From assembly GCA_024543015.1 (NCBI GenBank), contig JAMXCY010000007.1:1-16483 (forward strand): a stretch of DNA of 16,483 nt. The letters are read 5' to 3'. Below the pieces are notes generated by a model. The model was not told where the DNA came from and searched no databases. It was given only the letters and a program-made list of their open reading frames with translations. Below are positions 7,622 through 14,304 of this stretch, piece by piece; positions within the stretch are counted from its first letter, which is position 1, and every line of letters starts with the position of its first letter. The position numbers and the translations under genes were made by a program. Source of the stretch: Candidatus Omnitrophota bacterium (GTDB taxonomy: Bacteria; Omnitrophota; Gorgyraeia; JAFGHF01).

Positions 7622-8863
7622 ATGGATTATTTGAAAAATGTCGATCCGCAGATACATAAGGCACTTGGCGATGAACTCAACAGAGAGCGCAACACCATCA
7701 ATTTGATTGCCAGCGAGAATTTTTCTCCCCCGGAAATCTTGCAGGCTCAAGGCTCAGTAATGACTAATAAATATGCCGAAGGCTATCCCGAGATGCGCTG
7801 GTACGATGGTTGCGAATATGTGGATATAGTGGAAGAATTAGCTGTAGAGCGGGCAAAGCAGCTTTTTGGCGCCGAACACGTAAATGTCCAACCGCATTCG
7901 GGAACACAGGCCAATATGGCGGTGTATTTTGCTATGCTCCAAGCCCAAGATACGATTTTGGGCATGGACTTAGCCTGCGGAGGGCATCTTTCCCATGGAC
8001 ATCCTCATAGTTTCTCAGGAAAATTCTTTAACGTTATTTCTTACGGCGTCAGCAAAAAAGACGAAAGGATAGATTATAACGAAGTTGAAGCCTTGGCCAA
8101 AAAACATAAGCCTAAGATGATTCTGGTCGGTGCCTCAGCCTACCCGCGGATTATCGATTTTGTTAAATTTCGTCAGATAGCCGATAAGGTCGGCGCGTTT
8201 GTTTTGGCTGATATTGCCCATATAGCAGGGTTGGTGGCTTGCGGACTTCATCCAACGCCTGTTCCTTATGCAGAATTTGTTACTACCACAACACATAAAA
8301 CCTTGCGCGGTCCCAGGGCGGGAATGATTATGTGCCGCCGGGAATTTGCTACAAAAATAGATGCAGAGGTATTCCCGGGAATTCAGGGAGGACCCCTGAT
8401 GCATGTGATTGCTGCCAAGGCAGTAGCTCTGCAATTGGCCATGAGCCCGGAATTTAAGAATTATCAAAAACAAGTAATTGCTAATGCCAAAAGATTAGCT
8501 TCTGAATTGGAACAAAGAGGCTATCGCATTGTTTCCGGAGGCACGGACAACCATCTACTCCTGGTAGATTTAAGGCCAAAAAAGATAACGGGCAAAGATG
8601 CAGCTTCAGCTTTGCATGCGGCCAATATAGTGGTGAACAAAAACTTAATTCCCTTTGATCCGCAGGGAGCAAAATTAACCAGCGGCTTAAGGTTAGGCAC
8701 TCCCGCGATAACCACAAGAGAGATGAAAGAAGAGCAAATTTCCCAAATTGCCTGTTTAATCGACGGAGTGATATCTTCGCCCAGGGACAAAAAGGTGATT
8801 GAAGCTACGCGTCAAGAAGTATTAAAACTTACCAAAGATTTTCCGTTATATAAGGAATTATAA
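7622..8863 (+). CDS. glyA: Serine hydroxymethyltransferase
   Basis: This is a PLP enzyme of 413 residues that converts serine and tetrahydrofolate to glycine and 5,10-methylene-THF, the main one-carbon source. Landmarks are NLIASENFSPP at 27-37, TNKYAEGYP at 48-56, GCEYVDIVE at 63-71, NVQPHSGTQAN at 88-98, ADIAHIAGLV at 196-205, the PLP-lysine motif TTTTHKTLRGP with Lys226, and the C-terminal stretch with SGLRLGTPAITTRE. Length and motif order are normal for bacterial SHMT. The substrate loop reads MRWYDG where E. coli has KRYYGG. A strong AGGAG lies inside the end of rpiB, and only three bases separate the genes. It sits before dCMP deaminase, so its methylene-THF could feed thymidylate synthesis. 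There is no sign of truncation. Confidence 0.96.
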   Translation: MDYLKNVDPQIHKALGDELNRERNTINLIASENFSPPEILQAQGSVMTNKYAEGYPEMRWYDGCEYVDIVEELAVERAKQLFGAEHVNVQPHSGTQANMAVYFAMLQAQDTILGMDLACGGHLSHGHPHSFSGKFFNVISYGVSKKDERIDYNEVEALAKKHKPKMILVGASAYPRIIDFVKFRQIADKVGAFVLADIAHIAGLVACGLHPTPVPYAEFVTTTTHKTLRGPRAGMIMCRREFATKIDAEVFPGIQGGPLMHVIAAKAVALQLAMSPEFKNYQKQVIANAKRLASELEQRGYRIVSGGTDNHLLLVDLRPKKITGKDAASALHAANIVVNKNLIPFDPQGAKLTSGLRLGTPAITTREMKEEQISQIACLIDGVISSPRDKKVIEATRQEVLKLTKDFPLYKEL

Positions 8864-8865
8864 AA

Positions 8866-9339
8866 ATGAAATCAAAAAAACAAAAATTAGATCTCCGGCC
8901 AAGTTGGGATGAATACTTTTTAGGCATTGCCCGCTTTGTCTCTAAACGCTCAACCTGCCTGCGTAGAAAAGTAGGCGCTTTGATTGTGAAGGATAGGCGT
9001 ATCCTGGCTACAGGCTACAACGGGACCCCCAGCGGTATAACACATTGCGCTAAGCTGGGATGTTTGCGCAGGAAGCTTAACATCCCCTCGGGGCAGAGGC
9101 ATGAATTGTGCCGGGGTTTGCACGCTGAACAAAATGTGCTTCTGCAGGCAGCCCTTTACGGAATTAGCCTAAAAGAAAGTACCATCTATATTACCAATCA
9201 ACCCTGCATTATCTGTGCCAAGATGATTATCAACGCCGGGATAAAAGAAGTCGTTATCACCGGTACTTATCCCGATAAGATGGCCCGTGATTTTTTGGAT
9301 GAGGCCGGCATCAAAGTGCGCAAAACGAAAAGCCCATGA
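8866..9339 (+). CDS. dCMP deaminase
   Basis: This zinc enzyme deaminates dCMP to dUMP, the substrate of thymidylate synthase. The 157-residue protein has the cytidine-deaminase fold signature HAEQN with zinc ligand His86 and proton shuttle Glu88, and PCIIC with zinc ligands Cys114 and Cys117. TGYNGTPSG at 49-57 and the THC...C...HELC cluster at 59-82 are typical of dCMP deaminases, and the cluster suggests the second structural zinc seen in phage T4 type enzymes. The start is two bases after glyA, with AAGGA in the last glyA codons. It overlaps nrdR by ATGA. The relation to glyA and nrdR fits a dNTP-supply module. A ComE operon protein 2-like role is the same family and not a real alternative. 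Confidence 0.92.
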   Translation: MKSKKQKLDLRPSWDEYFLGIARFVSKRSTCLRRKVGALIVKDRRILATGYNGTPSGITHCAKLGCLRRKLNIPSGQRHELCRGLHAEQNVLLQAALYGISLKESTIYITNQPCIICAKMIINAGIKEVVITGTYPDKMARDFLDEAGIKVRKTKSP

Positions 9340-9797
9340 AATGTCCTTATTGCGGAAACTTAGAAGATAAAGTAGTAGATTCGCGCTCAAGCGCAGAAGG
9401 GAACTCGATTCGTCGTCGGCGGGAGTGCCTTAAGTGCGAACGTCGTTTTACCACCTACGAGCGTATTGAAGAGACGCCCTTAATGGTGGTCAAAAAAGAT
9501 GGACGCCGTGAAGTATTTGAGCGTAAAAAGATTTTATCCGGCCTGGTTAAGGCTTGTGAAAAAAGGCCGGTGAGCATGGAAAATTTAGAGCAGCTTGTAG
9601 ATAAAATAGAATTTATGCTGCAAAAAACATATGAGAAGGAAGTGCAGTCAAAAGAAATCGGAGAGCTGGTCATCAAGCTGCTCCAGCAGCTTGATGAGGT
9701 GGCTTATGTGCGTTTTGCTTCCGTATACCGTCAATTTAAAGATGTGGCCCAGTTTATGAAGGAACTAAAAGGCCTGTTGCCAAAGGAAGAGAAATAA
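9336..9797 (+). CDS. nrdR: Transcriptional repressor NrdR
   Basis: NrdR senses ATP and dATP and represses ribonucleotide reductase genes by binding pairs of NrdR boxes. The 153-residue protein has the N-terminal zinc ribbon with Cys3, Cys6, Cys31 and Cys34, the basic IRRRREC segment that contacts DNA, RRFTTYER at 36-43, and an ATP-cone domain from about residue 49 to 139, starting VVKKDGRREVF and ending in a VAYVRFASVYRQF segment. Length and architecture are standard. It overlaps the dCMP deaminase stop as ATGA and is the last gene of the operon. I saw no clear pair of NrdR boxes in the window and no ribonucleotide reductase gene, so the target is elsewhere. Recognition is very secure. Confidence 0.97.
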   Translation: MKCPYCGNLEDKVVDSRSSAEGNSIRRRRECLKCERRFTTYERIEETPLMVVKKDGRREVFERKKILSGLVKACEKRPVSMENLEQLVDKIEFMLQKTYEKEVQSKEIGELVIKLLQQLDEVAYVRFASVYRQFKDVAQFMKELKGLLPKEEK

Positions 9798-9808
9798 CAT
9801 AGCTTATT

Positions 9809-9890
9809 TAATTGCAAAATGCAAATATCAAATTTTAAATTGCAAAATAAATTTGCAATTTTTAGTTTGCAGTTTGAAATTTTCAGTTAA
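9809..9890. repeat. AT-rich imperfect palindrome after nrdR
   Basis: The 111-base gap between nrdR and the next gene is built from short variants of ATTGCAAA, TTTGCAAT and AAATTT. Its core is a perfect inverted repeat, AAATTGCAAA at 9837-9846 and TTTGCAATTT at 9852-9861, with a five-base loop and a short T-run after it. Weaker arms extend the symmetry outwards on both sides. It could work as a weak bidirectional terminator closing the nrdR operon, or be a copy of a dispersed AT-rich repeat. A promoter for the next gene should also lie here, but I cannot pick one. Confidence 0.6.
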
Positions 9891-9908
9891 AAGAAAAGGG
9901 GGATTCAC

Positions 9909-10757
9909 ATGCGTAAACTCTATATCGTTAGTCTAATTGGCATAGCAGCCTTGATCATCGGCTTAGCTTTTGCTGAGCAGATGACCTTTACCACTTATTA
10001 CCCGGCACCAGCTGGGGTGTATAACGATATGGCGGTAATGAATAGCTTGGGTGTGGGCACGACGGACCCTCAAGAGATGTTACATGTTGCAGGAAGCGGT
10101 GATCTCATCTTAGAAAGTTCAGCTGCCGGTTCAGATGTAACAAATCTTTATTTCATGGCCGGGGAGGGGGAGTCAGATCGCCCTCATTTTACCATTAGCG
10201 CTGGCGAGGATCCGGGTGATATTCTATTGTTTGAATCAAAGGAAAGTAGTAATTGGGAGACCATAATGGCTCTCAAAAGCACCGGCAACGTCGGCATCGG
10301 GACGACGAACCCCGGATCGAAGCTTGATGTAGCGGGAAAGATAAAGGTGGCTGATGATGGCGGTGCCGCTACAGATGGGATGATCCGGTGGAACGGAACT
10401 AGCCAGGATTTTGAAGGGTTCAAAGGCGACGATTGGGTTTCGCTGACAGGAGCCCCGGATTACGATTCCGGCTGGGTTGCCGATAATAGGAACACTTCCC
10501 ACACGACTACCTACAACCATAATTTAGGAGTCCTCCCCTCAAAAATCTCTATTTGGTTTTCTCCAACAAATCCTCCGACACGCATATACCCTCTTGTTTG
10601 GCCGCATACAGCAGAAAATCCCGTATCCACGGATATGGACGAAAACCAGTTTAGAATGCACATTTACGGACCCTACAGTCTACATAAAAGTTGGGTCACA
10701 CCGGATACCTGGACTAATTACGACTCCGGTTTCTACCGAGTCAGAATTTGGAAATAA
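9909..10757 (+). CDS. Secreted surface protein with tail-fibre-like repeats
   Basis: This is a 282-residue exported protein. A signal peptide spans residues 1-22 (MRKLY, hydrophobic core, likely cleavage after AFA). The mature N-terminus carries TFTTYYPAPAGVYNDM at 26-41, a signature I associate with Omnitrophota and related surface proteins. Then come two short repeats, LGVGTTDPQEMLHVAG at 47-62 and VGIGTTNPGSKLDVAG at 128-143, of the kind found in phage tail fibres and bacterial surface proteins. After these, IRWNGTSQDFEGF at 159-171 and a beta-rich C-terminal domain run from DYDSGWV to YDSGFYRVRIWK, with many aromatic residues. The ribosome binding site is GGGGG seven bases before the ATG. 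No anchor is visible after the signal peptide, so it may be released or held by partners. Cellular role unknown. Confidence 0.8.
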   Translation: MRKLYIVSLIGIAALIIGLAFAEQMTFTTYYPAPAGVYNDMAVMNSLGVGTTDPQEMLHVAGSGDLILESSAAGSDVTNLYFMAGEGESDRPHFTISAGEDPGDILLFESKESSNWETIMALKSTGNVGIGTTNPGSKLDVAGKIKVADDGGAATDGMIRWNGTSQDFEGFKGDDWVSLTGAPDYDSGWVADNRNTSHTTTYNHNLGVLPSKISIWFSPTNPPTRIYPLVWPHTAENPVSTDMDENQFRMHIYGPYSLHKSWVTPDTWTNYDSGFYRVRIWK

Positions 10758-10980
10758 TACTATGTAGGATGGATTAAGTTGTTTTTGAAACGCGGGAAGG
10801 AGTCTCACCGCTACCGACATCGCAAAGAAGCAATCGTGCGTGCCAAAGAAGGTGCCACGTACCCGTGAGCTACCGTGTAACTGGGACCGTTTCCCAAATC
10901 ATTCGGGAACCTGCTCAGTTTGCAATCGGGAAGCTGTACCTTGTAAAGCAAAGCGGAAAGTGTACCTTAGGAAATAAAGC
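10758..10980. other. Intergenic stretch with short direct repeats, no clear gene
   Basis: These 223 bases hold no gene I can support and look richer in G and C than the flanks. Visible structure: a small stem TGGGA/TCCCA at 10882-10896; two copies of CAAAGAAG at 10823-10830 and 10844-10851; and an imperfect direct repeat of GGAA..TGTACCTT..AAAGC at 10929-10949 and 10955-10980. The second copy contains the probable AGGAAA ribosome binding site of the helicase gene. The left end, TGTAGGATGGATTAAG at 10760-10775, resembles one arm of the GTAGGATGGGTTAAG-type dispersed repeats known from many genomes, but the matching arm is poor. It may be a decayed repeat or an untranslated leader. Confidence 0.4.
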
Positions 10981-13923
10981 GTGCCAGTAAAGACCAAGAT
11001 TAGACCTGAAGAGAAGACGTTACAGGGGCTAAATGCTAAACAGAAAGAGGCAGCCAGACACGATCAAGGCCCCCTTTTAATTATTGCCGGAGCCGGTACA
11101 GGCAAGACAGCAGTAATTGCCCGGCGCATCGCCCAGCTTATTGCGAGTAAAAAAGCTAAACCCGAAGAAATTTTAGCGCTGACTTTTACTGATAAAGCTG
11201 CTGCCGAGATGGAAGAAAGAGTGGATTTGCTTGTACCCTATGGCTATACCGATATCTGGATTTCTACTTTCCATGCCTTTGGTGACCGGATCTTACGCGA
11301 AAATGCCTTGGAATTAGGATTAGACCCGGAATTTACTGTTCTTACTCGAGCCGACCAAATAATCTTCTTAAGAGAACATCTCTATGAATTTGCGTTAGAT
11401 TATTATCGTCCTAAAAGCGATCCTGCCCGTTTTCTGCAAGCACTGGTAATTCTATTTAGTCGCCTTCGGGACGAAGATGTCTCCTGGGAGGAATATTTAG
11501 AATATGCCAGAAAACTCCAGAAGCAAAGTCAACTCTCTCCCCAAGACATAGAGTTAGCTGAAGATGCCCGTTCTCAGATAGAATTGGCAGGGGCTTATGA
11601 AAAGTATCAAAAACTTTTAATGAAAGAGGGTAAGGTCGATTTTGCCAACCAGGTCTATTTGACGTTACATCTTTTTCGTCGCCGTCCAAGAGTGCTTAAG
11701 CGTTACCAGAAGCAGTTTAAGTATATTCTGGTGGATGAATTCCAGGATACCAACTTCAGCCAGTTTCAACTGGTGAAATTATTAGCCGAAGCACACAAAA
11801 ACATTGTCGTCGTTGGTGACGATAACCAGTCTATTTTTAAATTTCGCGGTGCAGCCATCAGTAATATCCTAAAATTTACGGATTACTACTCCCAGGTCAA
11901 ACAAATTGTCCTTACTGAAAATTATCGTTCAACACAAACCATTTTAGATCAGGCCTACCGCTTAATAAAATATAATGACCCGGATACATTGGAAGTAAAA
12001 TGTAACATTAGTAAAGAGTTAATTGCCCGCGAAAAAAAAGGTCCTGATATCCAGCATCTTCATTTTGATACAGGTTCAAACGAAGCCGATGAGGTGGCCC
12101 GGATAATTGAAGAAAAGGCCGCCAAGAAAGGGATTTCTTTCGGTGATATTGCGATTCTTGTGCGTTCCAATAACGACGCGCAAAGCTTTTTGCGCGCTTT
12201 AAATATGCGTTTGATTCCCTGGCGTTTTTCCGGCAACCAAGGGCTTTACAACCAGCAAGAGATTCGCTTTTTGATATCTTTTTTGCGTGCTATTGCCGAC
12301 CCTGATGACAGTATCAGCCTGTATCATCTGGTAAGCTTCTCCGGAGTCTATAACCTGGATATGGCGGATTTGACTCGTTGCCTGAATTGGGCGGATAAAA
12401 AGAACCGTTCTTTATTTACCGTGTTTAGCCAGTTGGATAAAATTAGAGAGCTTGGCCCTATTTCGTCAAAAAGCAGAGCCAAAATTAGAAAGATTGTTGA
12501 GGACATCAACCATTACCTAAAAGAAACTAGAAACTTATCCACCGGAAGGTTGCTTTATTCTTTTCTGCAGCAATCAGGCTATATCAAAAGATTAGTAAAA
12601 GAAGAGAGTTTGGTTAATGAGCAGCGCATCAAAAATATCGCCCGCTTTTTTAATATCGTAGCTAACTTCGCCAATTTGACCGACCAAGACCACCTGCCTA
12701 ATTTTGTTCAACACTTAGATATGCTTATTTCTGCCGGAGATGACCCGGCAACTTCTGAGGCCGATTTCGATTTAGAGGCGGTCAATGTTTTGACCTTGCA
12801 TAAGGCCAAGGGATTAGAATTCCATACTGTCTTTTTAGTGAATTTAGTCCAGGGGCGTTTTCCCTGGCCCAGAAGGCGCGAGCCTATTGAAATGCCTTTG
12901 GAGCTGGTCAAGGACATCTTACCCAGCGGTGATTACCATATTCAGGAAGAAAGAAGGCTTTTTTACGTTGGGATGACCCGGGCAAAAAAAGAATTGTATT
13001 TTACCTCAAGCCTTGATTATGGCGGAAAGCGTGCGCGCAAGGTTAGCCAATTTGTCTATGAGGCTTTAGGCCTAAGTCCCCAGAAACCAGAAGTAATCAA
13101 AATGCAAGCAGTTCAGGAAATTGAGCGTTTTGCCTCACCTGCGGCCGGGCCGTCGATCAAAGAAAAACCGCTAACCCCCGATATGCTGCTGGGTTTGAGC
13201 TTTCGCCAGATCGATGATTACCTTACTTGTCCTTTAAAATATAAATATGTGCATATTTTACGTATTCCCATTATGCGTCATCATAGCGTAGTTTACGGAA
13301 GCGCTATTCATAAAGCTATCCTGGACTTTTATCAGGCCAAGATAAATAAAAGAAAATTTAGCGAAGAAGATTTAACCCAGAGTTTCCAGGATGCCTGGAT
13401 CAACGAAGGCTTTTTATCGCGAGCCCACGAGGAACAAAGATTTACCCAGGGCAAACAGACGCTCAAAGATTTTTACAACCGAGAGAAAGATAAGAATATC
13501 CCGACTTATATTGAACAGCAATTTAATTTTGTTTTGGACCACGACAAGGTTGTGGGCCGTTGGGATAGAATTGACCAGACTCCCGAGGGTGCTGTAATTG
13601 TTGATTTTAAGACCTCCGACACGATAAATAAGCAAAAACAGGCGGATAAGCGCGTTAAAGAAAGCTTGCAACTTTCCATTTACGCGCTGGCTTACAGTAT
13701 TATTAAGGGAGAACTTCCGGTAAGAGTCGAATTTCACTTTGTAGATACGGGTTTAGTAGGGTCTAGCAAGCGCACGGAAGCGGATTTGGAAAAGACGAAG
13801 AAATTGATTAAGCAGGCCTCCAGCGGCATCCGGGCGCGGGAATTTCCGGCAAAGCCGGAATATTTTGCCTGCACCTGGTGTGCTTATCGCGAAGTCTGTC
13901 CCTATACCGTCAGTACCAGATAA
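10981..13923 (+). CDS. UvrD-family helicase fused to RecB-type nuclease
   Basis: This is a 980-residue superfamily 1A helicase with a C-terminal nuclease, probably for DNA-end resection or repair. Helicase motifs: Walker A AGAGTGKT at 36-43, TFTDKAAAEM at 68-77, Walker B VDEFQDT at 251-257, GDDNQSIFKFRG at 279-290, NYRST at 314-318, TLHKAKGLEF at 605-614 and FYVGMTRAKKELY at 661-673. The nuclease starts near 740: His777 in GSAIHKAI, Asp862 in GRWDRID, Asp875 and Lys877 in VDFKTSD, and Gln897/Tyr901. The Asp-to-Asp spacing of 13 matches E. coli RecB. Cys750 plus Cys964, Cys967 and Cys973 form an AddB/Cas4-like 4Fe-4S pattern. The architecture resembles mycobacterial AdnA/AdnB. Start is GTG with AGGAAA about eight bases upstream; no partner subunit is adjacent. 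Confidence 0.9.
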   Translation: MPVKTKIRPEEKTLQGLNAKQKEAARHDQGPLLIIAGAGTGKTAVIARRIAQLIASKKAKPEEILALTFTDKAAAEMEERVDLLVPYGYTDIWISTFHAFGDRILRENALELGLDPEFTVLTRADQIIFLREHLYEFALDYYRPKSDPARFLQALVILFSRLRDEDVSWEEYLEYARKLQKQSQLSPQDIELAEDARSQIELAGAYEKYQKLLMKEGKVDFANQVYLTLHLFRRRPRVLKRYQKQFKYILVDEFQDTNFSQFQLVKLLAEAHKNIVVVGDDNQSIFKFRGAAISNILKFTDYYSQVKQIVLTENYRSTQTILDQAYRLIKYNDPDTLEVKCNISKELIAREKKGPDIQHLHFDTGSNEADEVARIIEEKAAKKGISFGDIAILVRSNNDAQSFLRALNMRLIPWRFSGNQGLYNQQEIRFLISFLRAIADPDDSISLYHLVSFSGVYNLDMADLTRCLNWADKKNRSLFTVFSQLDKIRELGPISSKSRAKIRKIVEDINHYLKETRNLSTGRLLYSFLQQSGYIKRLVKEESLVNEQRIKNIARFFNIVANFANLTDQDHLPNFVQHLDMLISAGDDPATSEADFDLEAVNVLTLHKAKGLEFHTVFLVNLVQGRFPWPRRREPIEMPLELVKDILPSGDYHIQEERRLFYVGMTRAKKELYFTSSLDYGGKRARKVSQFVYEALGLSPQKPEVIKMQAVQEIERFASPAAGPSIKEKPLTPDMLLGLSFRQIDDYLTCPLKYKYVHILRIPIMRHHSVVYGSAIHKAILDFYQAKINKRKFSEEDLTQSFQDAWINEGFLSRAHEEQRFTQGKQTLKDFYNREKDKNIPTYIEQQFNFVLDHDKVVGRWDRIDQTPEGAVIVDFKTSDTINKQKQADKRVKESLQLSIYALAYSIIKGELPVRVEFHFVDTGLVGSSKRTEADLEKTKKLIKQASSGIRAREFPAKPEYFACTWCAYREVCPYTVSTR

Positions 13924-13930
13924 AAACACA

Positions 13931-13955
13931 CTTGTGGAGGCTTAGCCTGCACAAG
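13931..13955. other. Hairpin after the helicase gene
   Basis: An 11-base-pair stem with one G-G mismatch and a TTA loop lies just after the helicase stop: CTTGTGGAGGC pairs with GCCTGCACAAG. No T-run follows on the plus strand, so it is not a standard intrinsic terminator; it could protect the mRNA 3' end, attenuate, or end transcripts weakly. It is immediately followed by the A9G8 tract before the next gene. Confidence 0.5.
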
Positions 13956-13963
13956 GTTTAAAG

Positions 13964-13982
13964 AAAAAAAAAGGGGGGGGAG
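13964..13982 (+). promoter_or_regulatory. A9G8 homopolymer forming the ribosome binding site
   Basis: Nine A (13964-13972) and eight G (13973-13980) run into AG, four bases before the ATG at 13987. The G-tract is the only Shine-Dalgarno-like element for the OB-fold gene. Homopolymers of this length can slip during replication, and a change in tract length would alter Shine-Dalgarno strength or spacing. It may equally be sequencing noise in tract length. Confidence 0.55.
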
Positions 13983-13986
13983 TTAA

Positions 13987-14304
13987 ATGATTACGTTTGA
14001 AGATTTTAAGAAGCTGGATATTAGAATGGCTACCATTGTTGAGGCCGAGAAAGTTGCCGACGCAGATAAGCTTTTGAGGTTAATTGTTGATTTGGGAGAA
14101 GAGAAAAAGCAGATCGTCGCGGGAATAGCCTTGCAGTATACGCCTGAGGAGTTAATTGGTAAGCAGGTGCCGGTGCTTTGCAATCTGGAACCCGCCAAGA
14201 TTCGAGGCGTGGAAAGCAACGGCATGGCCTTGTGTGCGACTACACCGGATCCGGTACTACTTTTACCGGAGAAAAAGGTTCCCAACGGAAGTAAGGTTCG
14301 ATGA
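13987..14304 (+). CDS. Free-standing tRNA-binding OB-fold protein (MetRS beta-like)
   Basis: This 105-residue protein matches the C-terminal tRNA-binding and dimerisation domain of methionyl-tRNA synthetase (EMAP/Trbp111 OB fold). Visible are the opening ITFEDFKKLDIRMATIVEAE, DADKLLRLIVDLG, QIVAGIALQYTPEEL, GKQVPVLCNLEPAKIRG, then ESNGMALCA and a terminal PNGSKV, all in the family order. It stands alone with no synthetase upstream. It may act as a separate MetRS beta subunit, a general tRNA-binding protein like Trbp111, or a CsaA-like chaperone; the PEELIGK and LEPAKIRGVESNGM segments favour the MetRS-beta type. It overlaps the radical SAM gene by ATGA, so the two are co-translated. Its ribosome binding site is the G8 tract just upstream. 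Confidence 0.85.
   Translation: MITFEDFKKLDIRMATIVEAEKVADADKLLRLIVDLGEEKKQIVAGIALQYTPEELIGKQVPVLCNLEPAKIRGVESNGMALCATTPDPVLLLPEKKVPNGSKVR

Noticed and set aside
8135..8790. Minus-strand open frames within glyA
   Set aside because: They are antisense shadows of a fully conserved SHMT with an intact active site.
9798..10980. Prophage or mobile island around the tail-fibre-like protein
   Set aside because: No integrase, transposase, tRNA, target duplication or other phage gene is present; the protein has a bacterial signal peptide.
10778..10990. Open frame of 70 codons crossing the gap before the helicase and overlapping its start
   Set aside because: Only a GTG at 10865 could start it and it has no ribosome binding site. 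The translation is rich in Arg and Cys, has no recognisable domain and covers repeat DNA; I treat it as chance.
13414..13737. Minus-strand open frame of 107 codons inside the nuclease domain
   Set aside because: It lies opposite a region with clear RecB-nuclease active-site residues on the plus strand and its translation has no recognisable motif.
13931..13955. Classical intrinsic terminator after the helicase
   Set aside because: The stem is good but no T-run follows on the plus strand; A and G tracts follow instead.
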